A stretch of 64,000 bases of DNA, taken from the NCBI GenBank assembly GCA_031260975.1, contig JAISKJ010000003.1:661109-725108 (forward strand), in the 5' to 3' direction. Of this stretch, positions 6,929-15,713 are shown piece after piece (positions within the stretch are counted from its first letter, which is position 1; each line of letters opens with the position of its first letter). A program made the position numbers and the translations under genes. This DNA is from Christensenellaceae bacterium. GTDB lineage: Bacteria > Bacillota > Clostridia > Christensenellales > UBA1242. The notes beneath the pieces are model-generated. The model was not told the origin of the DNA and did not search any database. It was given only the letters and a program-made list of their open reading frames with translations.

Positions 6929-7474
6929 TTAAAAACTTAAAACAGGCTCACCAAATTCGTGCAAGGCTTCATTTATCTGAAAAATATCAAACATCTTATG
7001 CTCAATAAAATATTTAATAATAAGGTCAAACTTACTGCTGCTGCTCAAGGCAAAGCCTGCCGACTTCAACAAATCCAACGTATCATCAAGTCCAAGCTTT
7101 AAACCTAAGGCAAGTGCAATGGCTGTGCTTTTGCTGGGTTTATAATCCTTATTGCTGCGTATCTTAGAAAACAGCTTGCGGTCAATACCTGCACGTTTAT
7201 AAACATCAGGGTCAGAAAGCCCTGCTTTATCAATAAGGCTAAGCAGCTTTTGACTGAAAGTATCTTCAAGCACAATCGGGATTCTTTCATAGTCATAAAC
7301 TTCTTTAGCGCATGCTCTTTTAAAAGATATGCTTTTTTCCTCTTGTTTGCTGTATAAAGGCTTATATTCATCTTCTGCACAACTGTAACACTTAGCCATT
7401 TCAAACAAAATCGCTTGGCTTTCAAAATTAGTATCTATATAACTGTTAATTTTTGAAAATAGCAGCTTATCCAT
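6929..7474 (-). CDS. HTH-like regulator protein paired with VWA gene
   Basis: The 181-aa protein has a C-terminal half reading SDPDVYKRAGIDRKLFSKIR then KPSKSTAIALALGLKLGLDD, an XRE-like helix-turn-helix arrangement (recognition helix near KLFSKIR). I recall this domain from proteins of Clostridia and Bacilli that often sit near VWA-domain genes and are variously named 'hypothetical' or 'sigma-70-like'. The N-terminal half (MDKLLFSKINSYIDTNFESQ) is unrelated. It may regulate the trio or bind RNA/DNA as an effector; which of these is unknown. Ribosome site GGAGAAAATT precedes the ATG. Confidence 0.65.
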   Translation of the reverse strand: MDKLLFSKINSYIDTNFESQAILFEMAKCYSCAEDEYKPLYSKQEEKSISFKRACAKEVYDYERIPIVLEDTFSQKLLSLIDKAGLSDPDVYKRAGIDRKLFSKIRSNKDYKPSKSTAIALALGLKLGLDDTLDLLKSAGFALSSSSKFDLIIKYFIEHKMFDIFQINEALHEFGEPVLSF

Positions 7475-7516
7475 AATTTTCTCCTATCCATATAATATCA
7501 TTTCCTTCAACTAAAG

Positions 7517-7548
7517 TCAAAAAATCCCCAATGCTTTGCATTAGGGAT
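7517..7548 (-). terminator. Terminator of tRNA-Asn
   Basis: ATCCCTAATGC-AAA-GCATTGGGGAT then TTTTTTGAC on the minus strand. Confidence 0.9.
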
Positions 7549-7556
7549 AATCCGCT

Positions 7557-7631
7557 TGGCTCCCCGAGTAGGACTCGAACCTACAACCTACCGGTTAACA
7601 GCCGGGTGCTCTACCATTGAGCTATCGAGGA
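7557..7631 (-). tRNA. tRNA-Asn (GTT)
   Basis: Acceptor TCCTCGA/TCGGGGA, anticodon stem CCGGC/ACCGG region with loop CTGTTAA (anticodon GTT), T loop TTCGAGT, encoded CCA. Confidence 0.95.
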
Positions 7632-7649
7632 ATATATGGAAGTATGGTC

Positions 7650-7678
7650 ATGATACCAAATTGCAGGGCGTTTGTCAA
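7650..7678 (-). promoter_or_regulatory. Promoter of tRNA-Asn
   Basis: TTGACA (7673-7678), 17 nt, TATCAT (7650-7655), minus strand. Confidence 0.88.
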
Positions 7679-7727
7679 TAATTTTTTACAAATTTTTATC
7701 TCTTAAACAACTATTAATTTATATAAA

Positions 7728-7760
7728 GAAGAGCCTGAGCACAGTGTCAGGCTCTTTTTT
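7728..7760. terminator. Terminator downstream of transaldolase
   Basis: AAGAGCCTGA/TCAGGCTCTT hairpin, with TTTTTT on the plus side and TTCTTTAT on the minus side. It lies 30 nt past the tal stop. Confidence 0.75.
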
Positions 7761-7789
7761 AATAAATCAAATAAGAGGGAGGTTGAGGC

Positions 7790-8443
7790 TTACTTTCCAA
7801 ACACCTTCTGGTAGTCAACCTTAAATTTCTCTATGCCTATGTCAGTTAGCGGATGCTTTGTGCATTGTTCCAAAACAGAATACGGAATAGTTGCGATATG
7901 AGAACCTGCCAAAGCGCAGTCTGTTATGTGAATAGGATTTCGGATGCTGGCAGAAATTATCTCACAGTCAAGGTCATGTACTTGAAATATCTCAGCAATT
8001 GTTCTGATAAGCTCTATGCCGGGCGTAGAAATATCATCGAGTCTGCCTAAAAACGGCGAAACATAGGTGGCCCCTGCACGTGCCGCAAGCAGTGCCTGAT
8101 TGGCCGAAAAAATCAGCGTAACATTTGTTTTAATACCTTCTTTCGAAAGCACCTTCACCGCCTTAAGCCCTTCTACCGTCATAGGGATTTTTACCACCAT
8201 GTTTGGGTGGATTTTGGCAATAACGCAGGCTTCTTTTATCATATCTTCGGCCGCAACAGTAGTAGCCTTAACCTCTCCGCTTATAGGGCCGTCTACTATG
8301 CTTGCAATTTCTTTTACTACTTGCACAAAATCCCTGCCCTCTTTAGCTATAAGCGACGGATTGGTTGTAACACCGCATATCACGCCCATGTCGTTTGCCT
8401 TCTTAACCTCTTCAACGTTGGCTGAATCAATAAAAAATTTCAT
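7790..8443 (-). CDS. Transaldolase-like (fructose-6-phosphate aldolase family) protein
   Basis: This 217-aa TIM-barrel enzyme belongs to the short TalC/FSA class that transfers or cleaves dihydroxyacetone units in the pentose phosphate pathway. Signatures: [17 protein letters not shown] with [13 protein letters not shown] (strand 1 loop), NMVVKIPMT carrying the Schiff-base Lys near residue 86, [21 protein letters not shown] and [12 protein letters not shown]. The length fits the short class, not the 310-residue TalB class. The ribosome site AGGAGAAAAAG precedes the ATG. FSA versus transaldolase activity cannot be decided by eye. Confidence 0.93.
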   Translation of the reverse strand: MKFFIDSANVEEVKKANDMGVICGVTTNPSLIAKEGRDFVQVVKEIASIVDGPISGEVKATTVAAEDMIKEACVIAKIHPNMVVKIPMTVEGLKAVKVLSKEGIKTNVTLIFSANQALLAARAGATYVSPFLGRLDDISTPGIELIRTIAEIFQVHDLDCEIISASIRNPIHITDCALAGSHIATIPYSVLEQCTKHPLTDIGIEKFKVDYQKVFGK

Positions 8444-8529
8444 AATCTTTTTCTCCTAATATATAATATTGTCTAAAACACCTCTAGTTTAAAACTTTTT
8501 TAATAATTTGTCCATTGTTTTTACAGTTT

Positions 8530-9180
8530 TTACCTTACACTTCTCACAGCGTCGCAAAATTCTTTAAGGCGTTTATAATCCATTCTGCCGTTTTTTCCTT
8601 TGCAGCCGGAGTTTGTATCCACTCCATAAGGCTTTACCAGTTTTATAATCTCTGCTACATTCTTTGAGTTAAGCCCGCCCGCAATTATCAGCGGCTTGAT
8701 TATAGTTTCTCTTATTTTCTTATCCTGCTCAAAATCATGCACAAGTCCCGTTCCTCCGACCTGACCTGTTTCAGTGTTGATGCTATCCGTAAAATATGCA
8801 TCAGCCAGCTTCATCTGTGAGTAATCAGTATACCCCCCCCCCTGCACATGTATGAGTCTTATAATCTTTGTATTTGGCAAGGTCTTACGTATTTTTTGAA
8901 CCTCGCTTTCCTTAATATAACTGTGCAGCTGCACACAGCCGACACCGATAAACCTAACCAGATTAACAATTTCGTCTGCCTTTTCAACATGAGTTATAAG
9001 TGTTGAAACTTGATAGGGCGGCAGGGCCGTTACTATATCACGAGCGGTTTGCTTGGAGATAAAATCCTTGCTTGTGTGCGACTGCCCCACCAAAAGGCCT
9101 ATAGAATCAACCCCGTTTTTGACACACTCCATCGCATCCTCAAGCGTTCTGATGCCGGCAATCTGAATTCTGACATTCAT
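8530..9180 (-). CDS. TrpF-like (phosphoribosylanthranilate isomerase fold) protein lacking the catalytic Cys
   Basis: TIM-barrel protein of 216 aa with TrpF landmarks: IAGIRTLEDAMECVKNGVDS at the N terminus, VQLHSY, a FTDS Asp strand, GGTGLVHDFE, IAGGLNSKNVAEII and GVDTNSGCKGKNGRMD. In true TrpF the first motif is KICG with Cys as general base; here it is QIAG. The general-acid Asp and phosphate-binding GGTG and AGGL loops are kept. No other trp gene is nearby, so a different sugar-phosphate reaction is plausible. The codon run for QGGG (about residue 120) is a G10 homopolymer (8833-8842). Start 9180 was chosen for a GGGAGA site. Confidence 0.82.
   Translation of the reverse strand: MNVRIQIAGIRTLEDAMECVKNGVDSIGLLVGQSHTSKDFISKQTARDIVTALPPYQVSTLITHVEKADEIVNLVRFIGVGCVQLHSYIKESEVQKIRKTLPNTKIIRLIHVQGGGYTDYSQMKLADAYFTDSINTETGQVGGTGLVHDFEQDKKIRETIIKPLIIAGGLNSKNVAEIIKLVKPYGVDTNSGCKGKNGRMDYKRLKEFCDAVRSVR
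8833..8842. repeat. C10/G10 homopolymer inside the trpF-like gene
   Basis: Ten C on the plus strand encode part of QGGGY on the minus strand. One-base slippage would frameshift the gene at about codon 120. Confidence 0.95.
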
Positions 9181-9235
9181 ATCTTTTTCTCCCATTCAAA
9201 TTATATCACTTTCCAACTATAATAACCAACGATTT

Positions 9236-9274
9236 AAAAGAAAAATCGGATTTGCTTTTACCTCAAATCCGATT
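9236..9274 (-). terminator. Terminator of lysS
   Basis: AATCGGATTTG/CAAATCCGATT hairpin then TTTTCTTTT, minus strand. Confidence 0.85.
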
Positions 9275-9283
9275 AGTTTTCCT

Positions 9284-10753
9284 TTACTTCATCAATGGGA
9301 ATAATACAGTATCGCGAATACTTTCCTGGTCATAAACCACCTGAACAAAGCGGTCAATACCTATGCCAAGGCCGCTTATAGGGGGCATACCGTGTTCCAT
9401 AGCAAGCAAAAAGTCCTCGTCAAGGTCCTGCGCCTCATCATCACCCTCTGCCCTATGCTTTGCCTGGTCTTCAAGCTTCTCGCGCTGCAAAACAGGGTCT
9501 ACAAGCTCGCTATAAGCCTTGCAGAGTTCAATTCCGTCAACCAGAAACTGAAACATTTCAATACGTCTGTGGTCTTCATCGTTTTCACGCGCCAGCGGCA
9601 CAAGACAGGTAGGATAGTTATACAAAAACGCCGGCTGAAAGATTGACGGTCTGATTTTACGCTTGTAAACAAGGTCAATAACTCCGCCCATTGTTTTAAT
9701 AGGAACAAACTCAGACTTATCCAGAACCTTGTTTGCTATGAGCTTCTTAACCAATTCGTCGCGGGAACTGACTTCTAATACATCAAATCCGCAAGTTTTG
9801 TTTACTTCGGCGGTATAGTCTATTTTTCTGATTTTTTTACCGCTGAAATCCAAAATCTGCCCATGATAAGGTATCTTAAGATCACCAAACTCTTCTTTAA
9901 TAAAGCCCTGAACAAATCTTGTAAACAGTTCAATGTTGTCTTCAAAATTGAAGTAAGCCGCGTACCACTCACACATAGTAAATTCCTGCAGGTGCTGAGT
10001 GTCCATACCCTCGTTTCTGAACACCTTTGCTACCTCAAACACGCGGTTAAAGCCGCCCGCAATTACTTGCTTTAAATATACCTCAGGCGCGATACGGAGA
10101 TTGCAAACCTTGTCAAGAGCGTTATGCTTAGTATAAAACGGCTTTGCAGCAGCGCCACAAACAGCACTTTGTAAAATTGGAGTCTCCACCTCAATAAAGT
10201 TTTCATCTGTCAAAAATCTTCGAAGATAAGACAAAAATCTGGTGCGCCCTAGCAGCACCTTACGTGTGTTTTCGTTGCTTATAAGGTCAAGATATCTTTG
10301 ACGGTAACGTATGTCAGAATCGGTCAGCCCATGGAATTTTTCAGGCAAAGGCCGCATAGCCTTTGAAAGCAACTGAAATTTCAGTGCACGTACTGTCTTT
10401 TCACCGGTGTGAGTGGTATAAACTTCACCTTCAATGCCGATATGGTCACCAATGTCTATCATTTTTTTATAGAAATCAAAATCCTGCTCGCTGATTTCAT
10501 TTCTGCCCACGCTTATCTGAACTTTTGCAAAAACATCCTGAATTTGCATAAAGCTGAGCTTACCCATAATTCTGCGCGAAACAATACGTCCGGCTACTTT
10601 CACTTTTTTGCCGTCCTCACTCTCACGTGCTTCTTTTATTGACACAGTCGGTTCAAACTTTGGGGCATAAGGGTTTATGCCCTGCTCCTTGAGTTCCTTT
10701 ATTTTTGTCGTTCTTACTTCAATCTCACTGCCTACATTAACTTGGTTTTCCAT
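9284..10753 (-). CDS. lysS: Lysyl-tRNA synthetase, class II
   Basis: LysS charges tRNA-Lys. The 489-aa protein has an N-terminal OB-fold anticodon-binding domain (about 45-150, KVKVAGRIVSRRIMGKLSFM), motif 1 around FIEVETPIL, motif 2 RVFEVAKVFRNEGMDTQHL with the EFTMCEWYAAY helper, and motif 3 GLGIGIDRF with its Arg near the C terminus. SAVCGAAAKPFYTKHNALD replaces the more usual GGAAARPF. The start at 10753 is set by an AGGAG 8 nt upstream; no T-box is visible in the leader. Both tRNA-Lys isoacceptors (TTT, CTT) are in this window. Confidence 0.96.
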   Translation of the reverse strand: MENQVNVGSEIEVRTTKIKELKEQGINPYAPKFEPTVSIKEARESEDGKKVKVAGRIVSRRIMGKLSFMQIQDVFAKVQISVGRNEISEQDFDFYKKMIDIGDHIGIEGEVYTTHTGEKTVRALKFQLLSKAMRPLPEKFHGLTDSDIRYRQRYLDLISNENTRKVLLGRTRFLSYLRRFLTDENFIEVETPILQSAVCGAAAKPFYTKHNALDKVCNLRIAPEVYLKQVIAGGFNRVFEVAKVFRNEGMDTQHLQEFTMCEWYAAYFNFEDNIELFTRFVQGFIKEEFGDLKIPYHGQILDFSGKKIRKIDYTAEVNKTCGFDVLEVSSRDELVKKLIANKVLDKSEFVPIKTMGGVIDLVYKRKIRPSIFQPAFLYNYPTCLVPLARENDEDHRRIEMFQFLVDGIELCKAYSELVDPVLQREKLEDQAKHRAEGDDEAQDLDEDFLLAMEHGMPPISGLGIGIDRFVQVVYDQESIRDTVLFPLMK

Positions 10754-10774
10754 TATTTTTCTCCTAGTCTTAGG

Positions 10775-10803
10775 ATTATATAATTTTGCAGCGGTTTTGT
10801 CAA
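10775..10803 (-). promoter_or_regulatory. Promoter of lysS
   Basis: TTGACA (10798-10803), 17 nt, TATAAT (10775-10780), giving a short 5' UTR of about 15 nt with the ribosome site. Confidence 0.88.
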
Positions 10804-10823
10804 TAGAAACGGCAGATTTGCAG

Positions 10824-10846
10824 CAAAACGCCTGACGCTTTTGCCA
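10824..10846. other. Hairpin between glmS and lysS
   Basis: GCAAAACGC-CTGA-CGCTTTTGC stem without a T tract, about 40 nt past the glmS stop. It may protect the glmS 3' end or weakly terminate. Confidence 0.4.
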
Positions 10847-10885
10847 AACAACTAAATTTCGAAAAAAATCTATGGACATCTTCCT

Positions 10886-12661
10886 TTATTCTACCGTAAC
10901 CGACTTAGCCAAATTACGGGGTTTGTCGGGATTAATCCCCTTGCTCACCGACACAAAGTATGACAACAACTGAAGAGGTGCAATACTCAAAAGCGGATAA
11001 AATATTTGGTTTACGGGCTGAAGTTTTATAAATACGTCCCCAACTCCACAAATCTGACGTATATCCTCAAAATGGCTTATTACAACAACCTTAGCACCCC
11101 GCGCCTTAAGCTCATATATCGCATTGATACTTTTTTGCTTAGTCTCTTTTTGAGTGATTATATTAAAAACCACCGAATTACTGTCAACCAGCGCAAGCGT
11201 ACCATGTTTAAGTTCGCCGCTGCTTATGCCCCAGCAATTTATGTAACTTATCTCCTTAAGCTTAAGAGCGCCTTCCAATGCCGTTACAAAGTCAAGGCCT
11301 CTCCCCACAAAAAATATTGTGCCCGCCTTGTTTATTGTCTTAACCAGCGTTTTTAATTCTAAAATATTTATATTCTGAAGCTGAATGGCAAGCTTAGATA
11401 CCTGTGGCATAGTTATACTCTTTCCGCCCGCAAGCAAACTGAGTATCATCAACGCCATACATTGGCAGCTATATGCCTTGGTTGAGGCTACCGCAATTTC
11501 CGCTCCCGCCAGAACCGGCCAAACATAATCACACAGATAGGCCAAATGACTGTTGAGATTGTTTGTAAGCGCCACACAAACACCGCCGCGCTGCTGACAT
11601 ACACCCTGCACCGCTATAGTGTCTGCCGTCTCACCGCTCTGGCTGATAAATATGCAAACATCACCCTTATTTATCTTAGTGTTACTATAAACAAACTCGC
11701 TCGCCACAGCAGTATAGATATTTTTATCAGTATATTTTTTAAAGTACTGTTCGGCCATTAAGCCCGCGTGATAGGCCGTTCCGCACCCAATAAGAAAAAT
11801 ATTCTGAGCCTTTTCAAAAAGATTCTTAAAGTCATATATCAGTTCCTTGTTGCTCAAATAAAATCTTGCCACAACCTTAAGTAAATGCGGAACCTCAAAA
11901 ATCTCTTTTATCATAAAGTGTGAATATTTATCTTTATCGGCACTCTTGTCTATGACTTCAAGCGGCTTAATTTCCTTAAAGATTATTTTGCCGTTCCGGT
12001 TATAAAAAGTGATATTTTCACCCCTAACATGAGCAAACTCACCGTTATGCATGTGATAAAAGCCCGTAGTTTTACCCATAAACGGAGTTGTGTCGCTGCT
12101 GACTAAAATATCACCGCCGCACACAGCCACAAACAGCGGGCTGTTAAGCTTGGCTAAAAATAGCTCATCCGGATGTTCTTTATTTATGCACGCAAGCGCA
12201 TATGACCCCTTAAGTTTGGTGCAAACCTCTATAAGAGTCCCTATACTAACCTCTTTTTTCAGCTGTAAAAGATTTGGAATAACCTCACTGTCAGTGTTTG
12301 AATTAAGAGTTATGCCCTGCTTTTTCAAGTGTTTTTTTAGCTCCTGATAGTTCTCAATAATTCCATTATGCACAACCGCCCAGCTTTTGTCACAAGACAA
12401 ATGCGGATGACAATTGCGCACACTAGGAGCTCCGTGCGTAGCCCATCTTGTGTGACCTATCCCACAGCCCGAACAAACAAAGTCCTTAATAGAGCCTTCA
12501 AGCTTATCTATGGTACCTATATGTTTATTTACAACAATTCTGCCCCCGCTCAGCACTGCTATACCTGCAGAGTCATATCCGCGGTAATCAAGCAGCCGCA
12601 GACCCTTAAGTATCTTTTTCTGAACGCCCTCCTGTGACAGAACGCCTATTATACCGCACAT
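10886..12661 (-). CDS. glmS: Glutamine-fructose-6-phosphate aminotransferase (isomerizing)
   Basis: GlmS makes glucosamine-6-phosphate, the first step to UDP-GlcNAc for the cell wall. The 591-aa protein has the N-terminal glutaminase with nucleophile Cys2 (MCGIIGVLS), RGYDSAGIAV and GIGHTRWATHGAPS; then two SIS domains with GCGTAYHAG, ISQSGETADT, ASTKAYSCQ and the C-terminal NPDKPRNLAKSVTVE tail. Length and all signatures are complete. GGGGTGAG precedes the ATG. No glmS ribozyme core is seen upstream, so regulation by GlcN6P at that level is not supported here. Confidence 0.97.
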   Translation of the reverse strand: MCGIIGVLSQEGVQKKILKGLRLLDYRGYDSAGIAVLSGGRIVVNKHIGTIDKLEGSIKDFVCSGCGIGHTRWATHGAPSVRNCHPHLSCDKSWAVVHNGIIENYQELKKHLKKQGITLNSNTDSEVIPNLLQLKKEVSIGTLIEVCTKLKGSYALACINKEHPDELFLAKLNSPLFVAVCGGDILVSSDTTPFMGKTTGFYHMHNGEFAHVRGENITFYNRNGKIIFKEIKPLEVIDKSADKDKYSHFMIKEIFEVPHLLKVVARFYLSNKELIYDFKNLFEKAQNIFLIGCGTAYHAGLMAEQYFKKYTDKNIYTAVASEFVYSNTKINKGDVCIFISQSGETADTIAVQGVCQQRGGVCVALTNNLNSHLAYLCDYVWPVLAGAEIAVASTKAYSCQCMALMILSLLAGGKSITMPQVSKLAIQLQNINILELKTLVKTINKAGTIFFVGRGLDFVTALEGALKLKEISYINCWGISSGELKHGTLALVDSNSVVFNIITQKETKQKSINAIYELKARGAKVVVISHFEDIRQICGVGDVFIKLQPVNQIFYPLLSIAPLQLLSYFVSVSKGINPDKPRNLAKSVTVE

Positions 12662-12751
12662 ATCTCACCCCTTTTTCAAACTCAAAAAACTGCTTCGTAA
12701 TTAAGATATGCTCAAAGTTTGGTTTAGGTTAAGGTTTTGGCACCTTGGGGC

Positions 12752-12780
12752 TTTACAGAACTTAAAATTTGTGCTAAAAT
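12752..12780 (+). promoter_or_regulatory. Promoter of the 396-aa orphan gene
   Basis: TTTACA (12752-12757), 17 nt, TAAAAT (12775-12780). Confidence 0.75.
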
Positions 12781-12808
12781 TAACTATTCACAAAAGGAGG
12801 GCGAGAAA

Positions 12809-13999
12809 ATGTACACTATGTATAAATACAGCGACATTCTGCACATGGAAAGTACTTTTGCTAAGCATTTTGCAGAACTAAGCCCCAGCAAAAAAATAAT
12901 TATATGCCCGCCTGTGCTAAAAAAACACGGCATAGGTTACGTTCTTGCCTACCTCGTCATACCCGAACCATTAGAAATTTCAAACCGCTCTAGTATAAGA
13001 AGACCTATCGGTGCGATTTATCGAAATAAAAAAAATAAGCGTATAATAAAAATAATCTCTTGCAAAAACCACGAATTTACATATGATCACGACAGTTTTG
13101 AGCATGAATATTATGATCTTCAAAATTATCCCGACTTTTGGCCCAACCGTAACCGCGAAAATGAAGAACAGTTTAAGCTGGCGCTTGAACAGCTTTATAG
13201 AGTGGTGTCAGAAATGAAACCGTTTGGCGGATATAACAAAGAGCGCTATACCCTTTATAAAAACCGGATAAAGCACCTCTTTCCCATGGGTTACTTATAT
13301 TTCTTTACTGCTCTTGAGAAAAACGAATTCAGACCTGTTACAAACGAGCTGGCGCGTGTGCGTGAGCAGGCGCGGCAGGCACATCAAAATGAAGAGGTTC
13401 ACCGCAATCAAGTTCTGACACAAGAAACCGAAACACAGCGAATATTGTTTATCAAAGCAATAAGCGAAAACATACAGCTGTTTGTGCGAAAAGAAATTCT
13501 TCCCTCTCTCAAAAAGAAAACACCCTACACCCGGCTTGATTTTTATGAATATCTTGGAAAAACAATTAAAAAATTGTATATAAACACTCAGGAATATCAA
13601 AACTGCTATAGTCCTACACTCAGCATAAAACAGCGGCAAAAAAACGAAAGCATCTTGCAGGAAACTATCAAAGTTAACCTGATAAAAACCTACGCCAAAG
13701 CCTGCGTAAAACCGCTTATAAACGACTCAAATGCAAACAATGTTGCTACAATATTCCTAAAGATGCTGCATATTATGGCACTGCAAGAAAAAACCGGTAA
13801 AGACAACGACAAAATCAGAGAAGACATGTCACTTCTTATGCAAGACTTTAAGGAAGAACTGAAATATACCGAAACAGCCTCTGCCAAAAACGAGTTTAAC
13901 AGCTACTTTAATATGCTTTATAAGGACTATTATGAATCAGAAAAACCGGAAGAATTTTCAGAGCTGTATTTAGGCTATACCGTTGCAAATCTTTTATAA
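12809..13999 (+). CDS. Orphan cytosolic protein, 396 aa
   Basis: No family is recognised. The start at 12809 follows GGAGGG by 8 nt. The N-terminal 150 residues look like a mixed alpha/beta domain (KKHGIGYVLAYLVIPEPLEI; RPIGAIYRNKKNKRIIKI) with many Tyr and Asp. From about 190 on it is helical and charged, with a likely coiled coil (ELARVREQARQAHQNEEVHR) and long helices to the C terminus. No signal peptide or membrane segment. It has its own promoter and terminator and faces away from glmS. It is one of five large orphan proteins in this window, each individually promoted. Confidence 0.75.
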   Translation: MYTMYKYSDILHMESTFAKHFAELSPSKKIIICPPVLKKHGIGYVLAYLVIPEPLEISNRSSIRRPIGAIYRNKKNKRIIKIISCKNHEFTYDHDSFEHEYYDLQNYPDFWPNRNRENEEQFKLALEQLYRVVSEMKPFGGYNKERYTLYKNRIKHLFPMGYLYFFTALEKNEFRPVTNELARVREQARQAHQNEEVHRNQVLTQETETQRILFIKAISENIQLFVRKEILPSLKKKTPYTRLDFYEYLGKTIKKLYINTQEYQNCYSPTLSIKQRQKNESILQETIKVNLIKTYAKACVKPLINDSNANNVATIFLKMLHIMALQEKTGKDNDKIREDMSLLMQDFKEELKYTETASAKNEFNSYFNMLYKDYYESEKPEEFSELYLGYTVANLL

Positions 14000-14003
14000 A
14001 TTT

Positions 14004-14028
14004 GAGCAAGTCTTTTTGCTCTTTTTTT
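14004..14028 (+). terminator. Terminator of the 396-aa orphan gene
   Basis: GAGCAA/TTGCTC hairpin followed by TTTTTTT. Confidence 0.8.
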
Positions 14029-14115
14029 ATATACTGCCCGCCATGAGATTTCCGCATCAAGCTGTCACTCCTTTAATGACAAAAAAAATCATCATTACAA
14101 GTATTCTTACAGCAT

Positions 14116-14149
14116 CAAAAAAACAAGACCTTTATGTCTTGTTTTTTAA
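14116..14149. terminator. Terminator of the DivIVA-domain gene
   Basis: AAAACAAGAC/GTCTTGTTTT palindrome with A/T tracts on both sides, 8 nt past the minus-strand stop; it could work in both directions. Confidence 0.85.
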
Positions 14150-14156
14150 TGATTTA

Positions 14157-15713
14157 TTACTTTTTCTTTTTGCCTTTGGTGGTATCCTCATCATAAAAGT
14201 CAAAGGCTCTCATAATTTCTTCAAGGTCATCTTTGGGGTTAACCGCTTCTTTAAGGTCAAACCCGCTTTCATTTGGCGTAGGATATGTAAGCTTTGCGCC
14301 TATTACCGAGTTCTTCACTTTTTGGTCTGACTTTTTAAACATAATGCTTTCAAAGTTAGTGCCGCTAACCTTGTCATCTTCAAGAAGGCTTCCCAGCTTC
14401 CTTATGGTTTCCTGCTCGGTTTTAACGGTTTTTTTCGTTGTGCTTTCAGTAGGTTCTGTCACTATCGTAGTAGTATTTATAAGAGGTTTTATAGTACTGT
14501 GGCTCACAGCACTGTGTGCACCGCTCTTTTTGTCATAGTGCGCGCTGCGCGATTCTATCTCAACCGGACCGTCGTTAACCTTTGTGGCAACAGTTTTGTC
14601 AACAGAAATCTCTTTGGGGGTTTCTGACAGCGACAGGCTGGATGAGCTACTGAAGGTATTTGTTTCAACGGTGGTTTTGGGTTTATATCCAACACTCATG
14701 CCGTCAACATCAGCTGACGCTCTGCCATAAGTAGTAACCATTTTAGTGCTGTCTATGTGCTGCTCATCGTCATGAAGTGACTTTCGGTAGGTTTCAACAG
14801 TTGTGTCAACCACAACCTCGTCTTTATTTTCAGCATTTTTGACAACAGTTGCACTCATTTTTTCAGAAACAACGGCACTCCCTACCTCAACGCCCTTAAG
14901 CCTTTCTCTTATAACTCCGGTTTTGGTGATGATAATGTCTTTGTTCTCCTGCGTGCCTTGCTGAGTTTTTACACTTTCCTGCTTTAAAGCTTCCTGTTTT
15001 CGGTCTTTAATTTCAAGGCCGCTCTGTTTTATATCTTCTTTGTACACTCTGGCAGAAGTTTGTGTCTGCTGGCTGCTTGTTTGTTTGGTTTCTTCTTTCC
15101 TTGTGCTCTTTTGAGTATTTGATTTTTCTTTGTTTTCTTCAACCTGACGCCTCATAGCAGCAGAGGCGGTGTTTTCTACTATGGTCGATGTTAAACGCTC
15201 CTTTTTGGCTGCCCCAGCGGTTGTCGGCACAAATTCACGAAGTTTTACGTTTGTACTTGACATTTTTGAAAGCAGACGCTGAACGGGGTCAACATGCTCC
15301 ATGTCAGACACTGCTTTTTTCTGTATGGTTATATTTTCATTCAAAACTTCTTTAAACTCATTTATCAAAGCTGTCAGTCTGCGCTTTATTTCACGGCAGT
15401 CCTGATTGGTAGTTATCTCTTCAACCACGCTCTCCATCTTTGAATAAAAGAGTTGAAGCCTCTTGGTTTCAAGTTCATATATATTTTGGCTACTTATCTC
15501 TATCTGTCGCGCTCTTTCAACGCTTTTTAAAAGCTGCGCCATAAGCTCACCCTCGCTAGATTGGCTTAGCTGTTCAATAATACGCTTCTGGTCAAAAATC
15601 CTATCTTTTTGCTCCTGTAATTGATTTTCATAGCTCGCCTTAAGCTTAACTAAATAGTTGTCAACTTGGACAACATCATATCCATTTTTAGAAATAGTAA
15701 AATCAATCATCAT
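14157..15713 (-). CDS. DivIVA-domain coiled-coil protein with long disordered tail
   Basis: The N terminus MMIDFTISKNGYDVVQVDNY has the DivIVA membrane-curvature-binding signature (F-x3-xxGYDxxxVDxYL), followed by a coiled coil to about residue 160 (KASYENQLQEQKDRIFDQKR; ERARQIEISSQNIYELETKR). The remaining ~350 residues are Thr/Val/Glu/Lys-rich and probably disordered, ending in a Lys run. At 518 aa it is far longer than classical DivIVA. DivIVA proteins mark poles or septa. The ATG overlaps the 3' end of lgt by 11 nt; the ribosome site AAGGAG lies inside lgt, so the two are co-translated. Confidence 0.8.
   Translation of the reverse strand: MMIDFTISKNGYDVVQVDNYLVKLKASYENQLQEQKDRIFDQKRIIEQLSQSSEGELMAQLLKSVERARQIEISSQNIYELETKRLQLFYSKMESVVEEITTNQDCREIKRRLTALINEFKEVLNENITIQKKAVSDMEHVDPVQRLLSKMSSTNVKLREFVPTTAGAAKKERLTSTIVENTASAAMRRQVEENKEKSNTQKSTRKEETKQTSSQQTQTSARVYKEDIKQSGLEIKDRKQEALKQESVKTQQGTQENKDIIITKTGVIRERLKGVEVGSAVVSEKMSATVVKNAENKDEVVVDTTVETYRKSLHDDEQHIDSTKMVTTYGRASADVDGMSVGYKPKTTVETNTFSSSSSLSLSETPKEISVDKTVATKVNDGPVEIESRSAHYDKKSGAHSAVSHSTIKPLINTTTIVTEPTESTTKKTVKTEQETIRKLGSLLEDDKVSGTNFESIMFKKSDQKVKNSVIGAKLTYPTPNESGFDLKEAVNPKDDLEEIMRAFDFYDEDTTKGKKKK

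Noticed and set aside
10754-10885. Possible T-box leader for lysS
   Set aside because: No T-box sequence or terminator/antiterminator pair; the promoter leaves a leader of only about 15-25 nt.
12662-12808. Possible glmS ribozyme upstream of glmS
   Set aside because: No conserved core sequence or double pseudoknot is visible; the region holds only the divergent promoter and a normal ribosome site.
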